DNA of 64,000 bases from Neorhizobium sp. (GTDB taxonomy: Bacteria; Pseudomonadota; Alphaproteobacteria; Rhizobiales; Rhizobiaceae). Positions 48,706-57,667 of the stretch are shown piece after piece. The translations under genes were made by a program, and so were the position numbers. The notes under the pieces are model-generated. The model did not search any database. It had not been told where the DNA came from and worked only from the letters and a program-made list of their open reading frames with translations. The stretch covers positions 248,001 through 312,000 of the forward strand of contig JAPWKC010000004.1 in the NCBI GenBank assembly GCA_028283725.1, given 5' to 3'. How positions within the stretch are numbered: position 1 is the stretch's first letter; each line of letters begins with the position of its first letter.

Positions 48706-50328
48706 ATGCTTCATATCTATCAGATCTTCACGAGCGGCGGCTTTCTCGCCGTCGCAGACAGCCTGCTTGCGAACATGACGTTCCGGTGGCAGGCCCTTCT
48801 GATGGCAGTCATAACGCCAGCCCTGATCATTTACTGCCGCAATGAATCGCGGCTCAAACGTCTGAAGAAATTTCAAGATTTCACCGATTCCTACTCCACG
48901 GACGACAAAAGCCAGCCATCAGGAAGCGACCCTTCGCTGGAATTCGTCAAATCCAAGTATCTCAGCGAGGCAAGCATACCGGGCGATCAGTGGGAGGCTT
49001 TTCAGAGCGCGCCGCTGAGCAAAAAGATCCACATGGTCCTCACCACTGCACGCGGTATAGGCAACCCTGGAGACTGGCAGCTTTTGCTGTCGTCTGTCGG
49101 TTTCATGATAATATCCTATTATGGCTTTGCCGCCTTACAGGACGTCATGACACAAGGCCTCGTTACTGTGGCCGGCGTGAAGGCGGACACTGCCTGCGCT
49201 ATAGACGTGCAGTTCATGCAGCTGAAGGTGATCGGCGGACTCGCCTTTGCGGGCGCCTTCATAGCCGCCATTCGCATCTTCGTCCGATCGATCGCAATCC
49301 TCGACCTCTCGGCCTATACGTTCTTACGCCAGACGGTGGAGATGTTCGCGTCCGTTCTGATCATCATGTTCGCATTCAAGGCGGTCTCAAATCCGATCGC
49401 ATCACTCGACACGTTTTTCACCGCCCAGGGCAGTGGCACCTCATGTGACGAAATCCCGTGGTACTGGCTTGCCGCTGCGCCGGTTTTTGCGCTTCTGCCG
49501 GAGAGTTCGACAACCTTCCTTCTGACCCGGATGCGCTCCATCATCAACTGGGTAAAACGCGACGATGACCGCTACGTGGAATCGACCCGCGTTGTCACGC
49601 TCGACGTTATCGACGGGATCGATTACCTGACACGGTTCCGGCTGGAGGAATGCGGCATTTACGATGTGCAGAACCTCGCCACCTATAACCCGATCCTGCT
49701 TTTCGTTGAATCGCCCTACGGAATCTATCAGACCGTCGATTGGGTTGGGCAGGCGCAACTGTGCCATATCGTCGGGCTCGATCGTTTTCTTTTGCTGCGT
49801 GAGATGAATGTCAGAACGATCTTCGATCTTGAACGGGCGATCGATTTCAGAATGAGCGAAGACAAAGACGGCATGCCAGGCAGTGAAGACGGACCTGTCG
49901 AATTCGACATAATTCTAGCGGGCATCCTGTTTGCCACAACTGATGCAATGCGGGACGTCGGTCGGATCGGGCATCTCAAACCATTCCATCTGGCCGGCGG
50001 GACGCCAGTTGCAGGAAGCGTCGAGGACTATTGTGCCTGGGCCCACACTTACGTCCTGCAAGATCCGAAGCGGACCAAAGCATGTGTCGAGCACATGATG
50101 GGGTGGATTGCCGATGATATGCATGTGAGACGGCTGAGACGTATCTGGCAGGATATGACAGATAATCTTGGCTGGCGCTCCGGGCGCTTCGATCGGGCGA
50201 AACGCAAATCGGACGACAGCACGTCCACATCGAAGCAAGGCGCCGGAGATCAGCCTTCACCGTCAGCCCCAAAGGCGGTCGCCACCAATGAGAATGTCCA
50301 GCCTATCGACGAGGAGGATGCAGCATGA
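48706..50328 (+). CDS. Multispan membrane protein of unknown function, atypical codon use
   Basis: 540 residues, GGGGG ribosome-binding site seven bases before the ATG. Five hydrophobic segments, about 28-44, 126-146, 174-194, 210-230 and 250-270. The C-terminal 250 residues are cytoplasmic-looking, with a helix-hairpin-like block (RLEECGIYDVQNLATYNPIL, then YQTVDWVGQAQL) and an acidic-polar tail. At least eight ATA isoleucine codons occur, very rare in the neighbours, suggesting transfer. No family recognised, no partner gene. See findings. Confidence 0.8.
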   Translation: MLHIYQIFTSGGFLAVADSLLANMTFRWQALLMAVITPALIIYCRNESRLKRLKKFQDFTDSYSTDDKSQPSGSDPSLEFVKSKYLSEASIPGDQWEAFQSAPLSKKIHMVLTTARGIGNPGDWQLLLSSVGFMIISYYGFAALQDVMTQGLVTVAGVKADTACAIDVQFMQLKVIGGLAFAGAFIAAIRIFVRSIAILDLSAYTFLRQTVEMFASVLIIMFAFKAVSNPIASLDTFFTAQGSGTSCDEIPWYWLAAAPVFALLPESSTTFLLTRMRSIINWVKRDDDRYVESTRVVTLDVIDGIDYLTRFRLEECGIYDVQNLATYNPILLFVESPYGIYQTVDWVGQAQLCHIVGLDRFLLLREMNVRTIFDLERAIDFRMSEDKDGMPGSEDGPVEFDIILAGILFATTDAMRDVGRIGHLKPFHLAGGTPVAGSVEDYCAWAHTYVLQDPKRTKACVEHMMGWIADDMHVRRLRRIWQDMTDNLGWRSGRFDRAKRKSDDSTSTSKQGAGDQPSPSAPKAVATNENVQPIDEEDAA

Positions 50329-50504
50329 GGCGAATCCTTGGCGGAGTGACAACTCATCACGACTTGAAACCGTTGGAGATACAACCGAGCATCAGCGCTA
50401 TCTTGCTTATCCCGCCTGTTTCAATCCGCCGCCTTCTCAGACAAGGTTCTTGCCGCTAAAGATCATGGCACTCGGCTTTGCCGAAACCATGATCTGGAGC
50501 CCCT

Positions 50505-50915
50505 ATGCTTTACTTCGTCATCAAGGCCCTGCACCTCATTTCCGACTTCCTGCTGATCGGCGGAATGATCGTCAATGCCTTCGTCATCTCGATGGTGCCG
50601 CCGACCATCCGCACCGGCGTCATTTCGGCGCTGCGCCGCTACAACAGCATCGTCACGACCGGGGCGCTCGCCGGCGCCTGGATCTTCGGCCTGTGGCTGG
50701 CGATCGGCTTTACCGGTTTTGCCGGCGGCTGGCTGCATGCCAAGCTCCTGTTCGTCATTGTGCTCTCTGCACTGCACGGCATGCAGAGTGCCGCCCTTCG
50801 CAAGATGCAGGCCGATCCGCATCTCGATGCCAACGCATTCGTGCGCGCCGGCATGCCGATCACGATCCTCTGTCTTGTCGTCATCGTGGCATTGGCGGTG
50901 ATCAAACCGTTCTGA
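50505..50915 (+). CDS. Small four-span membrane protein, CopD/HemJ-like
   Basis: 136 residues with four spans. The pattern of an N-terminal KALHLISDF histidine and GWLHAKLLFVIVLSALHG resembles the UPF0093/HemJ (protoporphyrinogen oxidase) and CopD families, which share an early His and a Lys on a later helix. Which activity it has cannot be decided here; the HemJ paralogue of rhizobia usually lies next to hemE or rho. It is followed by a bidirectional terminator. Confidence 0.65.
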   Translation: MLYFVIKALHLISDFLLIGGMIVNAFVISMVPPTIRTGVISALRRYNSIVTTGALAGAWIFGLWLAIGFTGFAGGWLHAKLLFVIVLSALHGMQSAALRKMQADPHLDANAFVRAGMPITILCLVVIVALAVIKPF

Positions 50916-50961
50916 CCCGCGAAAGAGCGGGTCACATCAGGGCTCTGCGCCTTGAAAAACA

Positions 50962-50998
50962 AAAAATGTCCAGCCGGTTCGCCCGGCTGGACATTTTT
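50962..50998. terminator. Strong bidirectional rho-independent terminator
   Basis: 16-base perfect stem AAAAATGTCCAGCCGG/CCGGCTGGACATTTTT with a five-base loop, between the CopD-like gene and the convergent Lrp gene. Confidence 0.9.
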
Positions 50999-51042
50999 GT
51001 TTCATATCGTCGCGTTCGAGCCGGTCGTAGCGGCCCGTGCGC

Positions 51043-51531
51043 TCAATCCTCGCCGGATTTCTGATTGTCGAGAAGCATGTAGTCGAGCGGCAGTTCAGTC
51101 GAATACTTGATCTGCTCCATGGCAAAGGCCGAGGAAACGTCACGGATCTCGATCTTGGCGATCAGCCGCTTGTAGAAGGCGTCATAGGCGGCGATATCAG
51201 GCACGACCACACGCAGGAGATAATCGACGTCGCCGCTCATGCGATAGAATTCAACCACTTCGGGAAACTCGACGACGACTTCGGAAAACCGCTTCAGCCA
51301 TTCGATCGAGTGGCTTGACGTGCGCACGGAGACGAAAACCGTCACCTTGGTATTGACCTTGACCGGGTCGAGCAGCGCCACGCGACGACGGATGACGCCG
51401 TCTTCCTCCATCTTCTGAATGCGCCGCCAGCATGGCGTCGTGGACAGGCCGACCTTCTTGGCAAGGTCGGCGACCGCGAGTGTGGAATCTTCCTGGAGAA
51501 TGCGCAAAATCTTGCGGTCGAGCCGATCCAT
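51043..51531 (-). CDS. Lrp/AsnC family transcription regulator
   Basis: 162 residues starting MDRLDRKILRILQEDSTLAV, with AAAGGGACG before the ATG (a TTG three bases upstream is also in frame). The N-terminal helix-turn-helix (VADLAKKVGLSTTPCWRRIQKMEEDGV) and the C-terminal RAM/AsnC ligand domain (KVTVFVSVRTSSHS onward) are complete. Such regulators respond to amino acids. No adjacent amino-acid gene is oriented to be its sole target; autoregulation is likely. Confidence 0.93.
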   Translation of the reverse strand: MDRLDRKILRILQEDSTLAVADLAKKVGLSTTPCWRRIQKMEEDGVIRRRVALLDPVKVNTKVTVFVSVRTSSHSIEWLKRFSEVVVEFPEVVEFYRMSGDVDYLLRVVVPDIAAYDAFYKRLIAKIEIRDVSSAFAMEQIKYSTELPLDYMLLDNQKSGED

Positions 51532-51596
51532 CAACGTCCCTTTCGAAATGATTTTTCGTTATACACCGATTTCACGGCAATAAAGCGAATTCTGTT

Positions 51597-52226
51597 TCAC
51601 CGGAGCAATCTTTCCACATCCTCGCGCAATTGCGGTACGATGTCAGCTTCAAACCACGGGTTCCGCTTCAGCCAGGCGGTGTTTCGCCAGCTCGGATGCG
51701 GCAATGGCAGCACGGCCGGCCCCTCATTGGAGAAGCGGTAGGCCCGCCAAGCGGCCACGGTTTCGGTCATCGTCTTTTTGCGGCGCGGGCCAAGATGCCA
51801 TGCCTGCGCATATTGCCCGATCGCCAGCACCAGTTCGACCTGCGGCATTGCCGCCATGGCGCGATGTCGCCACAGCGGCGCACATTCGCGGCGCGGCGGC
51901 AGATCGGATCCCTTGTCGTCATAGCCCGGAAAACAAAAGCCCATCGGCACGATGGCGAAGCGTCCCGGATCATAGAATGCGTCGCGGCTCACACCCAGCC
52001 AGTCGCGCAACCGGTTGCCCGAGGCGTCGTCGAAGGGAAGGCCGCTCCCGTGTACCCTAAGCCCCGGCGCCTGACCGGCGATCAGGATACGCGCCGTTTG
52101 CGAGAGCACGGCGACCGGCCGCGGCTCGTGCGGCAGTCGGTCGCCGTCACCCTTTACCGGCGCATCGCGACAGAGGCGGCAGGCGGCGATGGCCGCGGAA
52201 AGCGTTTCAACTTCGCTGGTGGTCAT
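51597..52226 (-). CDS. Uracil-DNA glycosylase superfamily protein
   Basis: 209 residues. Motif 1 is AGQAPGLRVHGSG (residues 50-62), followed by PFDDASGNRLRDWLGV, and motif 2 is LPLPHPSWRN. This matches the COG1573-type (family 4/5-like) uracil-DNA glycosylases, though the usual four-cysteine Fe-S cluster is not complete: only CRLCRD and two later Cys are seen. The start abuts the SNase stop directly (TGA then ATG), so the two DNA-directed enzymes are probably co-expressed. Confidence 0.85.
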   Translation of the reverse strand: MTTSEVETLSAAIAACRLCRDAPVKGDGDRLPHEPRPVAVLSQTARILIAGQAPGLRVHGSGLPFDDASGNRLRDWLGVSRDAFYDPGRFAIVPMGFCFPGYDDKGSDLPPRRECAPLWRHRAMAAMPQVELVLAIGQYAQAWHLGPRRKKTMTETVAAWRAYRFSNEGPAVLPLPHPSWRNTAWLKRNPWFEADIVPQLREDVERLLR

Positions 52227-52880
52227 TCAGGGCACGCTCCTCTTACCTGCAGCCGGCGTTTCGGCCTGCCCCGCACCGCTCAGCGATGCCCATTGGTCGG
52301 ACAGCCAATCGACGGCATCGGAAACCAGATCGGCGACGAAACCGGCAACGGGATCGCGCCTTTCGCCGCCATGTTCGGCCCGCCATTGCTTCGGCTTCTC
52401 AAACTGCCCTTGCCAGATACCGAATTTGGCGTGCCGCGCCTGCCGCTCCTCGCGGCGATAACCGCCATAGCTGACTGCCAGTCCTTGCCGGACGATCCTC
52501 GCATTGAGGTCCTCTGCACCGTCGTGACAGACGACCAGAAGACGATGATAGCGGTCGCGGCTTTTTCCAGCACAGGTAACGCCGTCGGCGCCGGTCATAC
52601 GTGCCATCAGGCTGCGCGCCACGCGACCGCAATCCCATGCGGCACCGCCTGCGTCGGCGCAGGTCTGCGCCCGCTCAGGCGCATCGATCCCTTCCAGCCG
52701 CAGGCGCTCGCCGCGGACCCAGAGCGTATCCCCGTCGACGGCGTAGAACGGCCCTTTCAGGACAGTCTCGGCGGAAGCGGAAGAATGACCGTCATCGACC
52801 TTCGCCACCACCAGCGCCAAAAGACCGATGAGGGCGAGGACGATGGCCAGATCGCGGGCAGTCCTTGCGTTACGGGTCAC
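52227..52880 (-). CDS. Membrane-anchored thermonuclease (SNase-like)
   Basis: 217 residues from GTG 52880. An N-terminal span (about 10-27) anchors the protein. The SNase domain (about 45-165) has VDGDTLWVRGERLRLEGIDAPE with the metal-binding Asp residues, plus DRYHRLL. A helical C-terminal segment follows. Family members degrade extracytoplasmic nucleic acid. It precedes the uracil glycosylase gene with no gap. Confidence 0.88.
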   Translation of the reverse strand: MTRNARTARDLAIVLALIGLLALVVAKVDDGHSSASAETVLKGPFYAVDGDTLWVRGERLRLEGIDAPERAQTCADAGGAAWDCGRVARSLMARMTGADGVTCAGKSRDRYHRLLVVCHDGAEDLNARIVRQGLAVSYGGYRREERQARHAKFGIWQGQFEKPKQWRAEHGGERRDPVAGFVADLVSDAVDWLSDQWASLSGAGQAETPAAGKRSVP

Positions 52881-52931
52881 AGTCGTCGCGGATCCCAGTC
52901 GTTACGGGCATGGATGTCGGGAGCCAGGGAT

Positions 52932-52984
52932 GTTTCGGTTGCAGGCGTTTCGGTTGCAGGCGTCTCTGTGGCAGGTGTTTCGGG
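52932..52984. repeat. 15-base tandem repeat (about 3.5 units)
   Basis: Units GTTTCGGTTGCAGGC at 52932-52946 and 52947-52961, then a diverged third (GTCTCTGTGGCAGGT, 52962-52976) and a partial fourth. The period is a multiple of three and a plus-strand reading would give VSVAG repeated. It lies in the gap between the SNase and kinase genes. Confidence 0.8.
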
Positions 52985-53108
52985 TCACAATCCGGCCCCA
53001 ATCAAAAACGGAAGCTTCAGGAAAATGGCAAACAAAACCTTTCCCGGCAGGATCTTCTTAAGGATTGATGACTAGGCTGTCATCATATGTGTAACGACAA
53101 AACGGGCC

Positions 53109-54644
53109 ATGAGTAGCGGCGTCAGCACCTCGACCGACAAGATCATCGTTGATCGATCGCGCAGCCACCGGAACAAGGCTGTGTCGAAGACCGTTCGCGC
53201 GACCCGTGAACGCCTGCAGTTTTCCGCCGAAGGTGCCCAGGCATTCGACCGCGAGATGCTCGTCCTATATCTGAAATCGGTGATGCAGGGCGCGTTGATC
53301 ATGGCGCTCGTCACCATCATCGTCGCCGGCATCGGTCTTTATCTGGATTTCAGCCACCACATCGCCGTCTGGGCCGGCATCATGCTGTCGCTGCAGGCAG
53401 GCCACGTTCTTCTGGCGCGCATCGGCCGGCGCAAGGAGATGACGGCTGCGCGGACCATTGCGTGGCGCCGGCGCCTGCTGGTGGCGCAGGTCTTCATCGG
53501 CTGCGGCTGGGCCTTCTTCACGCTTGCAGACTGCACCACCTGCACCGGCGACAGCTTCTACTATTACAAGGGTGCGGTTCTTCTCGTGGCGATCTCGTCG
53601 ACGGCGATGAACTGTTTCATGCTGCGCCAGAGCGTGCTGTTCGGCTTCCTGCCGGTCATCGCCGCGCTGATCGCGACTGCGGCGACCTCACGACTGGCTC
53701 TCGATATCGGCCTTGTCGCCATGAGCGCGGCCGCGGTGGTGTTCTTCCACTATATCGCCGACCGGCTCTACCGCTCGAGCCTCACCATGTTGTCCTATCA
53801 GTCGGAAAAGGACGACCTGATCGCCGAGCTGGAAGTGGCGAAATCCATGTCGGACGAGGCGCGGCGGCGCGCCGAGGAGGCGAACCTTGCGAAATCCCGC
53901 TTCCTCGCCTCGATGTCGCATGAGCTGCGCACACCGCTCAATGCCATTCTCGGGTTTTCCGAGGTGATGAGTTCCGAGGTTCTCGGGCCTCTCGCCAATC
54001 CGACCTACAAGGAATATGCCGGCGACATTCACCGTTCCGGCCAGCACCTCCTCAACCTGATCAACGAGATCCTCGACCTGTCGCGCATCGAGGCCGGGCG
54101 CTACGAACTGGCGGAGGAGTCGCTCTCGCTTCTGGAAATCGCCGAGGATTGCATCGGCATGGTGCAGCTTCGCGCCCGCGGCAAGAGCATCACCATCCGC
54201 GAACAGTTCGAAAAGGCGATGCCGCAGGTCTGGGCCGACGAGAAATCGATGCGACAGGTGCTGCTGAACCTTCTCTCCAATGCCGTCAAATTCACGCCGC
54301 AGGGCGGCGAGGTGACGGTGAAGGTCGGGTGGACAGCCGGCGGCGGCCAGTATGTGGCGATCAAGGACAATGGTCCGGGCATCCCTGAAGAGGAAATCCC
54401 TGTCGTTCTCTCGGCCTTCGGCCAGGGATCGATTGCGATCAAGAGCGCCGAGCAGGGAACCGGGCTCGGCCTGCCGATCGTGCAGGCAATCCTCGCCAAG
54501 CACGATGGCCAGTTCATCCTGCGCTCGAAACTGCGCGAGGGAACGGAAGCGATCGCCATCCTGCCCGCAACCCGCGTGCTGCAGAGCGTCCCGGCCGTCG
54601 CGGACGCGCCTCTGGTGGAACGCCGTCGCAAGAGCTTTGCCTAA
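53109..54644 (+). CDS. Membrane sensor histidine kinase (DivJ/PleC/PdhS-like)
   Basis: 511 residues. Several spans (about 60-85, 90-110, 120-140, 155-175 and 190-215) precede a coiled coil. The HisKA domain has the phospho-acceptor His271 in SMSHELRTPLNAILG, and the HATPase domain has N-box NLLSNAVKF, G1 DNGPGIP and G2 GTGLGLP. The LNAILGFSEVM sequence after the His is typical of the alphaproteobacterial DivJ/PleC/PdhS kinases that act on DivK and CtrA-type cell-cycle regulators. This placement is inferred; the cognate response regulator is not in the window. Confidence 0.9.
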   Translation: MSSGVSTSTDKIIVDRSRSHRNKAVSKTVRATRERLQFSAEGAQAFDREMLVLYLKSVMQGALIMALVTIIVAGIGLYLDFSHHIAVWAGIMLSLQAGHVLLARIGRRKEMTAARTIAWRRRLLVAQVFIGCGWAFFTLADCTTCTGDSFYYYKGAVLLVAISSTAMNCFMLRQSVLFGFLPVIAALIATAATSRLALDIGLVAMSAAAVVFFHYIADRLYRSSLTMLSYQSEKDDLIAELEVAKSMSDEARRRAEEANLAKSRFLASMSHELRTPLNAILGFSEVMSSEVLGPLANPTYKEYAGDIHRSGQHLLNLINEILDLSRIEAGRYELAEESLSLLEIAEDCIGMVQLRARGKSITIREQFEKAMPQVWADEKSMRQVLLNLLSNAVKFTPQGGEVTVKVGWTAGGGQYVAIKDNGPGIPEEEIPVVLSAFGQGSIAIKSAEQGTGLGLPIVQAILAKHDGQFILRSKLREGTEAIAILPATRVLQSVPAVADAPLVERRRKSFA

Positions 54645-54794
54645 CGCGGTAGGCGTCCCGGCCTCTTGCGCAAATGCGCTTTCGGGTGCGTCCCTATGGC
54701 CACGGACAAACGTCGCTGCCGCGCCATCGAGGCCGACTGCGAATACTCCAGCGACATGCAGGACCGGCTTGCACCCGTCGCACGGCAAGCCCCC

Positions 54795-55283
54795 TCACCT
54801 CGACAGATTTTCGATCACCACATAGAGGGCAAACAGCCCGTTGGCCGTCAACAGCGCGAAGACCGCGAACGAGCCGAGATCCTTGGCATGACGGCCGACG
54901 GTGGAGATTTCGGGAGAGATACGGTCGACCAGTTCCTCGACCGCCGTGTTCAGCGCCTCGACGGCGAACAGAACCAGCATGAGGATCAAGAAGGCAAGAT
55001 ATTGCCATGTCGCAGCCCCCACCAAGGCAAAAAGGATGAGCCCTGCGGCAGACGCGATCACCTCGTGGCGAAACGCCTCCTCGTCCCACAGGCGCCGCAT
55101 GCCCTGAAGCGAGTAGCGGGTGGCAGCCACGATACGGGCAAAGCCTGTGGCACGCGGCGCGCCGGGTGCATAGTCTCCGCCGGTTGCGGCGCCGTCACCG
55201 GGCCTTGCCGACGACGATCCGTCATCCGGCACGTTGCCCGGCGTCGGCGGGGCATCGGTGCGTCTGGCTTCGGGCCGATCCAT
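54795..55283 (-). CDS. dgkA: Diacylglycerol kinase (prokaryotic DgkA type)
   Basis: About 162 residues from ATG 55283 (MDRPEARRTDAP), with GAGG upstream. A 40-residue polar N-terminal extension precedes the three-span DgkA core: RHEVIASAAGLILF, the catalytic/ATP region VEALNTAVEELVDRIS and RHAKDLGSFAV. It phosphorylates diacylglycerol recycled from osmoregulated glucans. It lies convergent to the kinase gene and 88 bases downstream of cobT. Confidence 0.9.
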   Translation of the reverse strand: MDRPEARRTDAPPTPGNVPDDGSSSARPGDGAATGGDYAPGAPRATGFARIVAATRYSLQGMRRLWDEEAFRHEVIASAAGLILFALVGAATWQYLAFLILMLVLFAVEALNTAVEELVDRISPEISTVGRHAKDLGSFAVFALLTANGLFALYVVIENLSR

Positions 55284-55371
55284 CCGGGCGCTCCTCTGTC
55301 TGTCGACCTTGCCTTCCGGGACGCCGTGTTGCGGCCGGCCGTCTGATGGCCTACCGCAATCCTGTCGCCGG

Positions 55372-56391
55372 TCAGTGACTCTTGTTGCTGACGCCCGCCT
55401 GATCGAAAGTCGCCATGCCGGAATGGCAGGCGGCGGCAGCCTTGACGATGCCGGCGGCAAGCGCTGCGCCTGTGCCTTCGCCAAGCCGCATGCCGAGTGC
55501 CAGGAGCGGCGTCTTGCCGAGCTTCTCGATGGCCCGCAGATGGCCGGGCTCTCCCGAAACATGGCCGATCAGGCAGTGGTCGATCGCAGCAGGATTGGCG
55601 GCCTTCAAAATCGCGGCAGCCGCAGTTACCACATAGCCATCGAGGAGGACCGGGATCTTCTCCATGCGGGCGGCGAGGATCGCGCCGCAGATCGCTGCAA
55701 TCTCGCGGCCGCCGAGGCGACGCAGGATCTCGAGCGGGTCCGAGAGATGATCCCTGTGGAATTCGAATGCCGCCTTCACCGCTGCAACCTTGCGGTCGTA
55801 ATATTCGCCATGCGAGCCGGTGCCGGGTCCGACCCAGTCTTCCGCCTCGCCGCCATAGAGCGCAAGGTTGATCGCAGCGGCAATCGTCGTATTGCCGATA
55901 CCCATCTCGCCGATGCACAGAAGATCCGTGCCGCCGGCAATCGCCTCCATGCCGAAGGCCATGGTGGCGGCACAGTCGCGCTCGGAGAGGGCAGGCTCCG
56001 TGACGATGTCACCGGTCGGATAGTCCAGCGCCAGATCGAAGATCTTCAGGCCCAGATCGTTGGCGATGCAGATCTGGTTGATGGCGGCGCCGCCTGCGGC
56101 AAAGTTCTCCACCATCTGCTGCGTAACCGACGAGGGAAAAGGCGTGACCCCATGGCGGGTGACGCCATGATTGCCGGCGAAGATGGCAACCAGCGGCCTT
56201 GTCACAGCAGGCGCACGCCCCGTCCAGGCGGCCAGCCAGTAGGCGATCTCTTCCAGACGGCCGAGTGCGCCCGGCGGCTTGGTCAATTGCGCATCGCGCT
56301 CGCGGGCGGAAACCAGCGCACGGGCGTCCGGCCCCGGCAGGTTCTGCAGCAGGGCACGAAAATCATCGAATGGCAGGCCGCTCACGCTCAT
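55372..56391 (-). CDS. cobT: Nicotinate-nucleotide:dimethylbenzimidazole phosphoribosyltransferase
   Basis: Activates the lower ligand of cobalamin by making alpha-ribazole phosphate. 339 residues with KPPGALGRLEEIAYWLA, the GMEAIAGGTDLLCIGEMGIGNTT segment and the active-site Glu in LALGMRLGEGTGAAL. ATG 56391 follows GAGAGATTGCG. It is divergent from cobS, with about 190 bases between; no B12 riboswitch could be seen there. Confidence 0.96.
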   Translation of the reverse strand: MSVSGLPFDDFRALLQNLPGPDARALVSARERDAQLTKPPGALGRLEEIAYWLAAWTGRAPAVTRPLVAIFAGNHGVTRHGVTPFPSSVTQQMVENFAAGGAAINQICIANDLGLKIFDLALDYPTGDIVTEPALSERDCAATMAFGMEAIAGGTDLLCIGEMGIGNTTIAAAINLALYGGEAEDWVGPGTGSHGEYYDRKVAAVKAAFEFHRDHLSDPLEILRRLGGREIAAICGAILAARMEKIPVLLDGYVVTAAAAILKAANPAAIDHCLIGHVSGEPGHLRAIEKLGKTPLLALGMRLGEGTGAALAAGIVKAAAACHSGMATFDQAGVSNKSH

Positions 56392-56411
56392 CGCAATCTC
56401 TCTTTCCGTCG

Positions 56412-56446
56412 TCTGTTTGTCTATCTGCTTGTCTGTCTGCTTGGCG
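56412..56446. repeat. Simple 12-base repeat between cobT and cobS
   Basis: Near-identical units TCTGTTTGTCTA, TCTGCTTGTCTG and TCTGCTTGG. It lies just upstream of the cobT start, in the shared divergent promoter region. Slippage-prone tract. Confidence 0.65.
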
Positions 56447-56584
56447 ATGCCGCAGCCGGCACCCCCTCTCATATGCTTATGCGCGCCCATCCATGCCTTG
56501 CCCCATCCACCGGACGAGAGCCGCAGGCCGCTCTCTCCTTGCGCTGACCAAGATGTGACCGGTCCGCGAGCAGACAGCGAGCTT

Positions 56585-57427
56585 GTGTTTATCGGCAAAT
56601 CGCGCTTCTTTGCGCCATCTCTTAATCGCAGCGGCCCGGAGGGACAACTGGCAAACGCGACTGAATTCATCGCCGACCTTGCACGCTCTGTCGGCTTCCT
56701 CAGCCGCCTGCCTGTGCCCGACCGGTTTTTTCGCGGTCATGACGGCTCGGTTTCGCGGGCCGTCCGCGCCTTTCCACTCGCAGGCCTGGTGGTGGCGGCG
56801 CTGCCGGCGCTGCTTTTGTTCCTCGCGCTTGAGACGGGAAATTCGCTTCTGGCGGCGTTTCTCGCCCTCGCGCTCCAGGCACTTCTGACCGGCGCGCTGC
56901 ACGAGGACGGACTTGCCGATACGGCCGACGGGCTCGGCGGCGGCCGCGACAGGGACCACGCGCTTTCGATCATGAAGGACAGCCGGGTCGGGACCTATGG
57001 CGTGATCGCGCTCGTTCTCTCCTTCGGCCTGCGTGCCTCGGCACTCTCTGCGCTCTCCTTTGCCGGCGCAGACGTGGCGGCCCTTGCCATGCTTGCGACG
57101 GCAGCGTTCAGCCGTGCGGCGATGGTGCTGCACTGGAAAAACCTGCCATCGGCGCGTCAGACCGGCGTTGCCGCCAATGCCGGTGCGCCGGAACAGGATG
57201 CAACAACGATCGCGCTCGGCATCGGCATCGTTGCCAGCCTCGTGCTCATGCTTCCGGTACTGCCGGTGCCGCCCGTCGTCCTGTCGATCATCGCGGGGGG
57301 CCTTGCGGCTTATGCCTTTACCCGTTTCACCGAGAAGAAGCTCGCCGGCCATACCGGCGATACGATCGGCGCTACTCAGCAATTGACCGAGATTGCCATG
57401 CTGGCTGCTCTTGCCCTTGCCATTTGA
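56585..57427 (+). CDS. cobS: Adenosylcobinamide-GDP ribazoletransferase (cobalamin synthase)
   Basis: About 280 residues if the GTG at 56585 is the start; GTG 56555 or a later one is possible, as no ATG precedes the conserved FIADLARSVGFLSRLPVP. Membrane enzyme joining adenosylcobinamide-GDP to alpha-ribazole. Several spans and the CobS motif LTGALHEDGLADTADGLGGG (residues near 105), with GTYG and GDTIGAT further on. Divergent from cobT, as usual for the pair in rhizobia. Confidence 0.93.
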   Translation: MFIGKSRFFAPSLNRSGPEGQLANATEFIADLARSVGFLSRLPVPDRFFRGHDGSVSRAVRAFPLAGLVVAALPALLLFLALETGNSLLAAFLALALQALLTGALHEDGLADTADGLGGGRDRDHALSIMKDSRVGTYGVIALVLSFGLRASALSALSFAGADVAALAMLATAAFSRAAMVLHWKNLPSARQTGVAANAGAPEQDATTIALGIGIVASLVLMLPVLPVPPVVLSIIAGGLAAYAFTRFTEKKLAGHTGDTIGATQQLTEIAMLAALALAI

Positions 57428-57445
57428 ACTTTCGATATAGGTTGA

Positions 57446-57667
57446 ATGATCACACCCTGCGTCCACATCTGCGTCATCGCCCCTCGGACGAGCCTGTGCA
57501 CCGGTTGCGGCCGCACGCTTGATGAAATCGCCGCATGGAGTGGTTATTCGCAGATGGAGCGCCGCACCATCATGGACGCCCTGCCCGCGCGATTGGCTGC
57601 GGTCTGTCCAAGTGACACGCCCTGCGGTTCGGCCGACGAGGCGGAGGAAAGGGTTACGGCCGCATGA
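57446..57667 (+). CDS. DUF1289 small Cys-rich protein
   Basis: 73 residues starting MITPCVHICVIAPRTSLCTG, with the family pattern of four cysteines (Cys5, Cys9, Cys18, Cys21) followed by RTLDEIAAWSGYSQMERR. Probably a metal- or cluster-binding module; function unknown. Its stop overlaps the start of the next gene by four bases, so it is translationally coupled to the retropepsin-like protein. Confidence 0.93.
   Translation: MITPCVHICVIAPRTSLCTGCGRTLDEIAAWSGYSQMERRTIMDALPARLAAVCPSDTPCGSADEAEERVTAA

Noticed and set aside
56392..56584. Possible cobalamin riboswitch between cobT and cobS
   Set aside because: No B12-box or the expected paired elements on either strand; only a simple 12-base repeat and C-rich sequence.
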